Of a DNA stretch of 53,109 bases, positions 46,606 through 53,109 are shown one piece after another. A model generated the notes under the pieces. It made no database searches. It saw only the letters and a list, made by a program, of their open reading frames with translations, and was not told where the DNA came from. The stretch spans positions 1 to 53,109 of the forward strand of contig NZ_WWEQ01000018.1 of NCBI RefSeq assembly GCF_009857845.1. The letters are read 5' to 3'. A program made the translations under genes and the position numbers. The first letter of the stretch is position 1. Each line of letters starts with the position of its first letter. This stretch comes from Brevibacterium rongguiense (GTDB lineage: Bacteria; Actinomycetota; Actinomycetes; Actinomycetales; Brevibacteriaceae).

Positions 46606-46931
46606 GTTCTTGTCCTTTCGAGTGGACCGCTGTCGCGGCCGCTGAGCGCGGCCGACTCTCCCCCATTCTTGCACCCGGGCCGGACGCGAGCGGGCGAGGC
46701 CGCTCGCGAGTGGCCGGAGCGCACGTGACCGCGGTGCTGTGAGCAGGCGCGGGGGCGGAGCAGGCGCGTGGGCGCGAACCTGCGCGCCGACCCGGCATGC
46801 GCCTCGGCCTCCGGGCAACCGAAGCCGAGGTGCGTGCCGGGTGCGGGCGCACGCGCCGCCCGCGCTGGGGTGCTGGCGGTGCAGGCGACTGCGCGGTCTT
46901 CGCAGGCGCGCGCGGTCGGGGGACGGTGCGC
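46606..46931. other. Non-coding gap
   Basis: This 326-bp region holds the promoter side of the small membrane protein gene and the terminator of yceI. Apart from the hairpin at 46790-46842 I see no gene. Confidence 0.5.
46790..46842 (-). terminator. Hairpin after yceI
   Basis: 46790-46808 pairs with 46824-46842 over 19 positions with two mismatches and a 15-base loop. It lies about 90 bp downstream of the yceI stop on the minus strand. Confidence 0.6.
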
Positions 46932-47726
46932 TCAGGCCTGTTCGAGGTTGAGCGAGAACTCGATGGACCCGGAGTCCTCGACGGAGACGAAGCCCATGTC
47001 CGGCGCCTTGACGCCGTAGTCCTCCCACGTCACGGCGGTGGACCCGGTGACCGTCAGCCCGTCGTCGGACCTGCTGGCCTTCATGGTGACCGTGGCGTCC
47101 TGCTTCTTGCCGTTGATCTCCAGGGTGCCGGGGACCTCCACCTCGGCCGAGCCGTCGGAGGCGAGCGCCGCGAGGTCAGTGTCCGAATCGACGGTGAACG
47201 TGGCGTCGGGGTATTGCGAGGTGTCCACGGCCTTCGAGGTGAAGTACTTGTCGCGGCGGTCCTCGTCGGTGGTGACCGTGCTGAGGTCCACGGTGATCGT
47301 CGAGCCCTGCTTGAGGGAGGTCCCGTCGATCGTGATGTCGCCCTCGACGTCCTCGGTGCGGCCCACGACGGTCACGTCCTCGCCGTTGAGCACCTCGCCC
47401 ACCCGGTAACCGGCCTGCGAGCCGTCGGCGGTCTTCCAGCTGCCGGAGATGTCGCCGGCCTGGCCCTGGTCCGTTGCGCTCTGGGAGGAGAAGGCGGCCG
47501 GGGCATTGGAGTTCTGGCTGTCGGCGTAGATGCGCACGCCGATGATCGCGGCGACGACCACGGCGATGACCGCGAGCACGGTGATGATCCAGGTCAGCGG
47601 CCTGGCGTACCAGGGGCGGCGGGCGACCGCGGCGGTGGCGCCGGCGCGGTGGGCGCCCGGCTGGCCGTGGCCGCCGGGCCGGTCGTCCTGGGGTCCGGGG
47701 TCTGCGGGGGTTCGCTCGGTATCCAT
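46932..47726 (-). CDS. YceI-family lipid/isoprenoid-binding protein, membrane-anchored
   Basis: This 264-residue protein has a Pro/Gly-rich cytosolic start of about 40 residues, one membrane helix (PLTWIITVLAVIAVVVAAIIGVRIYA), then a beta-barrel lipocalin-like YceI domain: SWKTADGSQAGYRVGEVL, ITVDLSTVTTDEDRRDKYFTS, YPDATFTV and MGFVSVEDSGSIEFSL. The family binds polyprenyl-type lipids. The domain would face outside the cell. It is divergent from the hydrolase gene at 47885. Confidence 0.85.
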   Translation of the reverse strand: MDTERTPADPGPQDDRPGGHGQPGAHRAGATAAVARRPWYARPLTWIITVLAVIAVVVAAIIGVRIYADSQNSNAPAAFSSQSATDQGQAGDISGSWKTADGSQAGYRVGEVLNGEDVTVVGRTEDVEGDITIDGTSLKQGSTITVDLSTVTTDEDRRDKYFTSKAVDTSQYPDATFTVDSDTDLAALASDGSAEVEVPGTLEINGKKQDATVTMKASRSDDGLTVTGSTAVTWEDYGVKAPDMGFVSVEDSGSIEFSLNLEQA

Positions 47727-47884
47727 GCCCCAAACGGTAGAAATTTGGACTATGTCTCAGCTGTGCGGCGGCTAGGCCGGACCTGCGGCCCGCACCGAGC
47801 GATGCTTGGCCTGAAAGTGCGGGGCTCGCGAGTGCCGCCCCGACGCGACCGCGTCGCGGCCGCGGTCGTGGGAGAATCGAGTCG

Positions 47885-48649
47885 ATGGCCGACTCCCCCA
47901 CTCGCGTGCGCCGGCACAGCCTCCTGCGCCGCTGCCTCGCCGCGCTGCTCGCGCTCGTCATCGTCGCAGGGATTGCGCTCGTCGCATGGACGCAGATCGG
48001 CGTCATGGGCCCCGAGGCCGGTCCCCTCGAGCGGGTGGAGCACGACGAGCGGATCGGGGTGAGCCAGACCTCGGCGGCGTATGCCATGCGACCGGTGGAC
48101 GAGCGCGGGACAGCGGTGGGCCTCGTGTTCTACCCAGGTGCCAAGGTGGATCCGCGCAGCTATGCGGCCCGCCTGGCGGGGCTCGTGACGCAGCAGCACA
48201 TGACCGTCGTCATCGCCAGGCCCTGGCTGGGCATGGCGCTGTTCGACCGCCGCGGTCTGGACGCGTTCACCTCCGCCGCACCCGAGGTGCGTGCCTGGAT
48301 CGTGGGCGGGCACTCGCTGGGCGGCGTCCGGGCCTGCCAATCGGCGGAGGACGCGCAGGCGCTGCTGCTGTTCGGCTCCTACTGCGCGAACGACCTCTCC
48401 GGTTCGTCCTTGCCGGTCACGAGCCTGGCCGGCAGCGACGATGGCCTCTCGACACCGCAGAAGATCGCCGAGCACCGGCCGAACCTTCCCGCGGGCGCCG
48501 TCATGACGCAGATCGAGGGCGCCAACCACGCGAGCTTCGGCGACTACGGGCACCAGCGCGGCGACGGGGAGGCGACGATCGCGGACGCGGCGATGGACAC
48601 GGCCGTGGTGCAGGCGGCGTCGCAGCTCGCAGGCCGGGTGCGCGGCTGA
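47885..48649 (+). CDS. Alpha/beta hydrolase, membrane-anchored or secreted
   Basis: This 254-residue protein has an N-terminal signal anchor (LLRRCLAALLALVIVAGIALVAW) after basic residues. The catalytic domain has the nucleophile elbow GHSLGG in WIVGGHSLGGVRAC, an acidic residue in SLAGSDDGLST and His in GANHASFGDYG, giving a full Ser-Asp-His triad. The order and spacing match the alpha/beta hydrolase 5 family. It would act at the outer membrane face on an ester or amide; the substrate is unknown. Confidence 0.75.
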   Translation: MADSPTRVRRHSLLRRCLAALLALVIVAGIALVAWTQIGVMGPEAGPLERVEHDERIGVSQTSAAYAMRPVDERGTAVGLVFYPGAKVDPRSYAARLAGLVTQQHMTVVIARPWLGMALFDRRGLDAFTSAAPEVRAWIVGGHSLGGVRACQSAEDAQALLLFGSYCANDLSGSSLPVTSLAGSDDGLSTPQKIAEHRPNLPAGAVMTQIEGANHASFGDYGHQRGDGEATIADAAMDTAVVQAASQLAGRVRG

Positions 48650-48733
48650 GCACAGACAGCCATCCTGGGCCGCGCGCGAGTGCCGGGTGCGGGCCGCGCG
48701 CGCTACGGTAGAACGGCAAGGGAGGCGATTGCC

Positions 48734-48973
48734 GTGCACAAGACCGCACTCATCAGCGCCTCCGCCACGGCGGCACTCGGCATCGCGATGCTGGCCGGCG
48801 CGTACTGGTGGAACGGCCACGAGCCCGCCGGCGAGCCAGCGGCCGGGGCGAACATCGGCGCCGGAGTGCTGGCGCTCTTCGGCGAGTGCTTCATGCTCCT
48901 GGGAGCGCTCATCCTCATCGTCTGGGCCGCAGCGGTGGTGATCGCGCGGGTCAGGCGGTCGGGGAGGCGGTGA
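48734..48973 (+). CDS. Small two-helix membrane protein
   Basis: This is 79 residues from GTG 48734, with AAGGGAGG eight bases upstream. Two hydrophobic helices (LISASATAALGIAMLAGAYWW and CFMLLGALILIVWAAAVVIA) are separated by a short Pro/Gly loop, with the basic end RVRRSGRR. It looks like a genuine small gene; no family is recognised. Confidence 0.55.
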   Translation: MHKTALISASATAALGIAMLAGAYWWNGHEPAGEPAAGANIGAGVLALFGECFMLLGALILIVWAAAVVIARVRRSGRR

Positions 48974-49026
48974 GCACCGGCGCCGTCTGCGCCGTCCAAC
49001 CCAGGATCCGCACGTACAGTGAGCGC

Positions 49027-49362
49027 ATGACCTTCGCAGCCTGGACCTGTGCCGCAGTGACGCTCATCAGCGCAGGTGTGAGCGCCGGGTTCGCGTTCGC
49101 GGGACTGCGCGGTTCCACGGGGGCCGCTCGCACGGCCTCGAAGTACGGGCTGGCGCGCAGCCTGGCACTGCTCATCACCGCAATCGCAGCGCTAGTCGCC
49201 GCGAGGCCTGCGTTCATCGTCGCGATCGCGCTGGCGATGATCCTCGTTCAGGCGTTCGACACGGTCGTGGGGGTCACCATCCGCGACCGGATGAAGACCT
49301 ATGGGCCCGCGGGCCTGGCGGTCGCACATGCCGCGGCTCTCGTCTGGATGTTGGTCGGCTGA
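49027..49362 (+). CDS. Small membrane protein (possible DUF4267-like)
   Basis: This is 111 residues from the ATG at 49027. Four hydrophobic segments: AAVTLISAGVSAGFAFAG, ARSLALLITAIAALVAA, FIVAIALAMILVQAFDTVVG, and AGLAVAHAAALVWMLVG. The Gln-Ala-Phe-Asp in the third helix and general plan resemble DUF4267, but this is a weak match made by eye. The ATG was chosen over in-frame upstream starts because those add non-hydrophobic arginine-rich residues. Confidence 0.55.
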   Translation: MTFAAWTCAAVTLISAGVSAGFAFAGLRGSTGAARTASKYGLARSLALLITAIAALVAARPAFIVAIALAMILVQAFDTVVGVTIRDRMKTYGPAGLAVAHAAALVWMLVG

Positions 49363-49365
49363 CGA

Positions 49366-49910
49366 CGCCCAGCGAATGCAAAGCGCTGGCGTTCGCCGAC
49401 GCCATCACGATCGACGGTTGCGGAAAACCGCTCAAGATCTTCGACATGGCGCGTGATGTCCCGGTCGCTGCTGTTCTCGCCTCTCGTCGATCGTGGCGCG
49501 CGTTGCCCAAGCGAGTTCACTCAGTTCGAGGGGAGCAAAGTCACCTAAGACGATTTCCAGCTGCTCGCGCATGAGAGCGTCGGAACGCGGGTGCGCGTCG
49601 ACGACACAGTCCAGGACCGTTGGATTGGCAGAGCCCGACGTGCAGCTGCGGTCGACGAACCCTGTGAGGGAGACCCACGGACGAGGACTCACCCACGCGA
49701 ATCGCGGGCGAGCCTCCCCCGAAGGCGAACCTGCTCCCGGCAGGGACCGTCAGCAGTGAGGGTCACGGTGCACTCACTCACCCCCGCCCCTGCGGAAAAC
49801 CGCATTTTCCACATGTTGCCTGCGCCGCTCATGTTCATCTGTCCCGGCACGAATTGCCGACCACCGTATCTGCGAGGAGCCGTGGATGTCACAGGTTGCT
49901 ACGCAATGTC
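49366..49910 (-). pseudogene. Decayed copy of the unknown gene at 51279-52090
   Basis: Three consecutive minus-strand frames match the gene at 51279: EQVRLRGRLARDSRG (49692-49750), then after a TGA and a deletion PWVSLTGFVDRSCTSGSANPTVLDCVVDAHPRSDALMREQLEIVLGDFAPLELSELAWATR, then in another frame DRDITRHVEDLERFSATVDRDGV. The internal deletion removes about 45 residues seen in the longer copy. It is a non-functional paralogue. Confidence 0.7.
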
Positions 49911-49938
49911 TTCACGGTGGGCGCGCACTCGCACACAA

Positions 49939-50175
49939 TCAGCGACGAGAAGCGCGCTTCTCTGTTCGATAGCTCAGAACCCCGTCGACAGCGAGGATGA
50001 CGACTCCACCGACGAGGATGATGAGCGGTGCAGCAGCACCCACGGGACCGTTCATCCCGAGCAACCACCCCAGAAGGGCGATGGGGATCAGCGCCAGGGC
50101 CTTGAGACCAAACGTCTGAAGGTGTCGACGCCTGCTGTCGCCCCCTGTTGGGGAATCCGTCTGCCCCGAGACCAT
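49939..50175 (-). CDS. Small two-helix membrane protein
   Basis: This is 78 residues from the ATG at 50175, with AAGGAG upstream (an ATG at 50208 is also in frame). Helices are LKALALIPIALLGWLLGMNG and GAAAPLIILVGGVVILAVDGVLSY, ending in a basic YRTEKRASRR. It lies between the decayed gene copies. No family is recognised. Confidence 0.5.
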   Translation of the reverse strand: MVSGQTDSPTGGDSRRRHLQTFGLKALALIPIALLGWLLGMNGPVGAAAPLIILVGGVVILAVDGVLSYRTEKRASRR

Positions 50176-50431
50176 GTGCACCGAATCTCCTTGAGGTGAT
50201 CGCGTCATCACCGGAAGCACCGGTGTGTGTGGAAGTGGCCTGCCATCGTTGCAGATCCTGTCGCTTCTGGGGAGGTCTGCGGCCGATGTGTCTATGTCTG
50301 GGCCTTCGAGGCGAAATCCTGGAACTCCGCGCCACCGACTGCAAGAACCGAATAACAAAGCCCCCACCAGCGTGGCGTCTCGTACCCTTGGAGGATCACC
50401 ATCCCCAGGTGCTGAACGGATCGAGTGCGAC

Positions 50432-50935
50432 ATGACCGGGATCTTCCAGGGCACACCCCCCGACCCCTCCGAGCTTCTTCAACTGAGTCTGGCAGTGCCG
50501 GATACAGATGGCCCCACCGGTACCAGCTACCTCGTGTCGACCGTCACCGATGCCGCGCGCGATGCCCGCACCCTCGCCGAGGAGGGCGAGGGGCCCGAGA
50601 TCATGTGGCGCTTCGCGGTCATGCAGGCCCTCGACACGTACCGCTCCCTGCTGCGCGGTGGGGGCGTGGAACTGGCGGCCCAGTTCTTCACGCCCGTTCC
50701 CCCAGCAACCGGGGCGGTGGAAATCGACGCGGCGTTTGCAGTGCTTGCCGCCTGGCTTGCCGAGCGCGACGGATGGACGCCCCCGGCATGGGTCTTCGAT
50801 CCTGCCCGCACCACCGCACGGTGGTACGCCGACCTGCCGGTGGCGTTCATGCGTGCCGAGGCCGACGCCGAAAGCCCCGCAGCATTCGCCAGCCGCGGCG
50901 TCTACACCTCCACTGCCGGCCTGTCGCGCGCATGA
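50432..50935 (+). CDS. Hypothetical protein, upstream partner of a truncated nucleotidyltransferase
   Basis: This is 167 residues from the ATG at 50432. Mostly helical, with TSYLVSTVTDAARDARTLAEEGEGPEIMWRFAVMQALDTYRSLLRG and a second conserved-looking block PPAWVFDPARTTARWYADLP. The stop overlaps the ATG of the next frame (ATGA). Its pairing with a nucleotidyltransferase-like gene resembles two-gene toxin-antitoxin or phage-defence units, but that is inference from the arrangement alone. Confidence 0.55.
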   Translation: MTGIFQGTPPDPSELLQLSLAVPDTDGPTGTSYLVSTVTDAARDARTLAEEGEGPEIMWRFAVMQALDTYRSLLRGGGVELAAQFFTPVPPATGAVEIDAAFAVLAAWLAERDGWTPPAWVFDPARTTARWYADLPVAFMRAEADAESPAAFASRGVYTSTAGLSRA

Positions 50936-51143
50936 GCCAGTCGCCCCCAGCACTTGGCGGCCGCGAGCTGCGCGCGCTTTTCGCCAAGGTCAGTGATGAA
51001 CTCGCCACCCGCGGTGAGTCCGCCCAGCTGTTCGTCGTCGGCGGTGCAGCGAGGGCGCAGGCGAACTTGTCGATCTCATGCCGACCGACGATGTCCCAAT
51101 CAACACCCTGTACCTCGTGGCCATGGCCCACTTACGCGACTAA
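50932..51143 (+). pseudogene. Truncated nucleotidyltransferase-like gene (DUF6036-type) with foreign tail
   Basis: The first 43 residues (MSQSPPALGGRELRALFAKV... SAQLFVVGGAA) match the start of DUF6036/MNT-type nucleotidyltransferases, where VGGAA is followed by the catalytic Asp-x-Asp. Here the frame is broken directly after VGGAA, so the catalytic acids are lost. A different frame then reads ELVDLMPTDDVPINTLYLVAMAHLRD and stops at 51141-51143, which looks like the 3' end of another gene joined by deletion. Confidence 0.5.
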
Positions 51144-51278
51144 CCGCACGTCAACGCCGCCTGGAGCGCTTTCCTGCGTTCGAACAGCGCAAGCCAAGCG
51201 CCACAGTCCCGCGCTTCGGACCACCCGCCACTCAACAACCGGTAGACAGATCGCTGTCGATCAACATCCCCGGTCAGT
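51144..51278. other. Degenerate DNA without a recognisable gene
   Basis: The stretch between the truncated nucleotidyltransferase and the next gene has no ORF that I would support. Confidence 0.4.
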
Positions 51279-51974
51279 TCAATGTGAACGCCCGGCTCCC
51301 CCTGCCCTCCTGCGCTGCACGATGGGAACCAGCGCGACCTTTGCATTCACGGTCTTCAAGTACTCGCGCAGTTCATCGGTGACGATCGGGACCGCATAGT
51401 TCACACAGAAGCCGACCCCGCCGACATACCCTCCACCGCCGGACACGTCACAATCGATTACGCCATCGTGATCGACGGTCTTGGAGTACCGCTCGAGTTC
51501 GTCGACATGCCGCGTGATATCACGTTGGCTGCTGCGATCGGCAATCGTGACACGAGTTGCCCAGGCGAGGTCGCTCAACTCCAGAGCAGCGAATTCGCCC
51601 ACGACCAGCTCCAACCGCTCCCGCATCAGCTCGTCGGGGCGCGGGTGAGCGTCTACAACGCCCTCCATGACCGTTGGCCCGGCAGAGCCCGCCGTGCAAC
51701 TGCGGTTAACAAACCCCGTGATGGAGACCCAGGGACTCGTCAGTTTCTCGACGCCGGGCAGCCCCTCGACCTGCACCCATTTCGCCTCGAGTGCCGCCTC
51801 CTCGACGAAATCGACATCTTCGCCTGGCTCGCCACCGCCCACCGAGTTGCCGGCGGCCTGGTCCCGAGGCTCGACCGCGCGAACGAAGACCCGTCCCCGC
51901 GGGTTGCGGGCGAGCTTCCCTCTAACGCGAACCTGCTCGTTCTGCACCGTCGTTATCGACTGACACGGGTGCAA
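51279..51974 (-). CDS. Unknown protein, possibly N-terminally truncated
   Basis: A minus-strand frame of 231 codons opens at a TTG (51974). PWVSITGFVNRSCTAGSAGPTVMEGVVDAHPRPDELMRERLELVVGEFAALELSDLAWATR is shared with the decayed copy at 49366-49910. Directly upstream, in the same frame, a TGA (51975-51977) is preceded by REKTGDTKWEMWVHGPDGVH, which aligns with the decayed copy's sequence (GNMWKMRFSAGAGV) at the same spacing. The true gene may therefore have begun near 52090 and be interrupted by this stop. No domain is recognised. Confidence 0.45.
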   Translation of the reverse strand: MHPCQSITTVQNEQVRVRGKLARNPRGRVFVRAVEPRDQAAGNSVGGGEPGEDVDFVEEAALEAKWVQVEGLPGVEKLTSPWVSITGFVNRSCTAGSAGPTVMEGVVDAHPRPDELMRERLELVVGEFAALELSDLAWATRVTIADRSSQRDITRHVDELERYSKTVDHDGVIDCDVSGGGGYVGGVGFCVNYAVPIVTDELREYLKTVNAKVALVPIVQRRRAGGAGRSH

Positions 51975-52431
51975 TCAGTGAACCCCGTCCGGCCCGTGAA
52001 CCCACATTTCCCACTTGGTGTCCCCGGTCTTCTCGCGAACATATTTGTCTATCCCTCCAGGAGTGCCAGTTTTTCCATGCGACGAAACGCTATGAACGCG
52101 TAGCCGTCACACGTTGCCTTGGCTCGGAAACCGTCGGCGTAAACTCGCCAGACCTTGGCCACATGGGGTTGAGCGGTGCCAGGACGTACCTCCGAACCTA
52201 CCGGGAGGCTTCGAACGGGTGGGCCCCGTGGGGATCGAACCCACGACCCGCGGGTTATGAGTTCCGCGATCTGCGTCACACAGTCATTCCCCTGACCATC
52301 TTCTCCAGCAGTAAGACCACACCACGCGTCGACGCACAGGCAAATACAGCGTGAACAGTGCCGCGCTACCGAAATTCCAGTACCAGCAGTACCATGCAAA
52401 TGACCTGGATCACTCTGAAAGGGAGACGGCA
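51975..52431. other. Gap holding lost 5' coding sequence and a tRNA-derived scar
   Basis: 51975 to about 52090 looks like the lost 5' part of the neighbouring unknown gene. 52220-52261 is the 3' part of a tRNA gene. The rest (about 52100-52215 and 52262-52420) shows nothing that I can name. Base composition drops toward 50-55% GC from about 52262 to the right. Confidence 0.5.
52220..52261 (-). other. 3' fragment of a tRNA-Met(CAU) gene, probable attachment-site scar
   Basis: On the minus strand, an anticodon loop CTCATAA (CAT at 52259-52257) is followed by CCCGC, a five-base variable loop, a perfect T-arm GTGGG-TTCGATC-CCCAC (52244-52228), a seven-base acceptor strand GGGGCCC and discriminator A. 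The 5' half (acceptor partner and D-arm) is absent. Such 3' fragments are left at one end of elements that integrate into tRNA genes by a tyrosine integrase, and part of one lies nearby at 52865. Confidence 0.65.
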
Positions 52432-52737
52432 TTGGGTTTGATTTTCGTATGCTTCATCGCCGTGATCGTGGCCATCATTGGTGTCGTTCTGCGCATCGGC
52501 GTCACACTGTTGGTCAGCCTCGCTCTCGATCCACTGGGAACCGTGGTCTCATTGTTTCGCGTCGTTGCCTTCGCTACCACCGCAATCGCACTCCTCTCTC
52601 ACTTGATGCTTCACGCCGACTCAGCCATTTCCGTGGCAGTCACCGCCGGCATCCTCTGGTTCGCAAGCTTCATCGTTCCTACACTTCTCAAGCGCCAGGA
52701 CAAGGACGGCCCCGAACTGGTCAACTACGAATCGTGA
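52432..52737 (+). CDS. Small membrane protein in the putative integrated element
   Basis: This is 101 residues from TTG 52432, with AGGGAG six bases upstream; an in-frame GTG at 52351 would add 27 polar residues. Three hydrophobic segments: LIFVCFIAVIVAIIGVVLRIGVTLLVSLAL, VVAFATTAIALLSHLML and AISVAVTAGILWFASFIV. Composition and codon use are less GC-rich than the chromosome to the left. No family is recognised. Confidence 0.55.
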   Translation: MGLIFVCFIAVIVAIIGVVLRIGVTLLVSLALDPLGTVVSLFRVVAFATTAIALLSHLMLHADSAISVAVTAGILWFASFIVPTLLKRQDKDGPELVNYES

Positions 52738-52864
52738 AAGCGGCAATCGGTAGCCCGTCCCATAATCGCTCGCAGAACTGACCGACCACGGGTGCACCGC
52801 GCCCTACACAATCAACTCACCAGCTTTGCGGACTCGTGATATTCACCGACCCAACAGATTCGAT

Positions 52865-52990
52865 ATGCCTCCACACGACCAGCTCATCGCCGACTTTTAC
52901 CGCACCTTCACTCTCGCACGCGCGGAAAGCACAGTCAACATTCGACTCCACTACGTATCTCGACTCCGCCACTGGGCCGAAGGGGACTGA
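52865..52990 (+). pseudogene. N-terminal fragment of a tyrosine-type site-specific integrase
   Basis: ATG 52865 opens a 41-residue frame (HDQLIADFYRTFTLARAEST then VNIRLHYVSRLRHWAEGD) that resembles the SAM-like core-binding domain at the start of tyrosine recombinases. It ends at a TGA (52988-52990) that coincides with the first bases of the IS element to the right. The catalytic domain is missing from this window. Confidence 0.5.
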
Positions 52991-53109
52991 TGCACGATCA
53001 GGTGTCAGCTTGGTTTAGGCCGCCAGGGTGACGGTCGGGTTCATGATGGTCTCGTATTCGATGGGGGTCAATCGGCCCAGGCGGGCCTGACGCCGGCGGC
53101 GGTGGTAGG
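52988..53109 (-). mobile_element. IS3-family insertion sequence, one end (partial)
   Basis: From about 52988 (TGATGCACGATCAGGTGTCAG) the sequence is the terminal part of an IS followed by the 3' end of its transposase gene on the minus strand. The element continues beyond the right edge. The left boundary is inferred from the abrupt end of the integrase fragment and from TG..CA-type ends usual in IS3. Confidence 0.6.
53015..53109 (-). CDS. IS3-family transposase, C-terminus only
   Basis: The minus strand encodes YHRRRRQARLGRLTPIEYET then IMNPTVTLAA and a TAA at 53017-53015. Y-RRR---LG-LTPIEYE is the typical end of IS3/IS150-group DDE transposases. Only the last 31 codons lie in the window. 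Confidence 0.75.
   Translation of the reverse strand, partial: YHRRRRQARLGRLTPIEYETIMNPTVTLAA

Noticed and set aside
51468-52103. Plus-strand 211-codon frame opposite the unknown minus-strand gene
   Set aside because: Only the minus-strand frame is shared at protein level with the second copy at 49366, so the plus frame is a shadow.
52049-52432. Minus-strand 127-codon frame across the tRNA fragment
   Set aside because: It translates through the tRNA-derived sequence and has no plausible domain, so it is not supported as a gene.

Overview
The window is GC-rich (about 70% by eye) and reads as the chromosome of an actinomycete, probably in or near the Micrococcales. The evidence is mycothiol biosynthesis genes at two places (mshA at the left edge, mshD in the middle), a GlnR-type orphan response regulator, a mutT1-like NUDIX/phosphatase fusion beside ppk, DUF2516 and FABP-like proteins, many GTG starts, and promoters that appear to drive leaderless mRNAs. 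No rRNA, CRISPR array or complete tRNA gene was seen.

Layout. 1-5640: truncated mshA, a divergent methyltransferase, an alpha/beta hydrolase, a DUF2516 protein, and an azlC-azlD amino-acid exporter facing an XRE-cupin regulator. 5734-12444: FUSC-type exporter, aminopeptidase N, LLM flavin oxidoreductase, and a bile-acid:sodium symporter gene with one in-frame TGA. 12630-18421: gabT and a LysR regulator on the minus strand, divergent from an FAD amine/imino-acid oxidase and an ALDH7-type dehydrogenase; this resembles a lysine/pipecolate catabolic unit. 18613-23899: a PucR regulator divergent from hyuA-hyuB, in a stretch with visibly lower third-position GC. 24051-29089: a polar-amino-acid ABC transporter plus a DadA-like oxidase, divergent from a GntR/FCD regulator with a perfect 14-bp palindrome between them. 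29163-32659: YgfZ, an unknown membrane-anchored protein, a nitrobindin-like protein, a 38-residue membrane peptide and a polytopic membrane protein.

32779-42072 is the most coherent block: glnR-mshD-ppk-mutT1, mostly with overlapping start and stop codons, then pstS-pstC-pstA-pstB behind a PHO-box-like direct repeat. It puts a nitrogen-type regulator, the last step of mycothiol synthesis, polyphosphate synthesis, nucleotide sanitation and phosphate uptake side by side. 42177-46107 is a lipid-degradation module (acyl-CoA ligase, SDR, acyl-CoA dehydrogenase). 46204-49362 holds a small membrane protein, YceI, a hydrolase and two more small membrane proteins.

49363-53109 is eroded accessory DNA. 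It has two damaged copies of one unknown gene, a truncated nucleotidyltransferase-like ORF, the 3' part of a tRNA-Met gene (a probable attachment-site scar), a small membrane protein, the N-terminus of a tyrosine integrase, and the end of an IS3-family element that cuts the integrase. The orientation of the tRNA scar suggests that an integrated element begins near 52266 and continues to the right, beyond the window.

I did not find a clearly new multi-gene system. The best leads are the symporter TGA, the LysR regulator with a disordered insert of about 120 residues, the att/integrase/IS junction and the 38-residue peptide.
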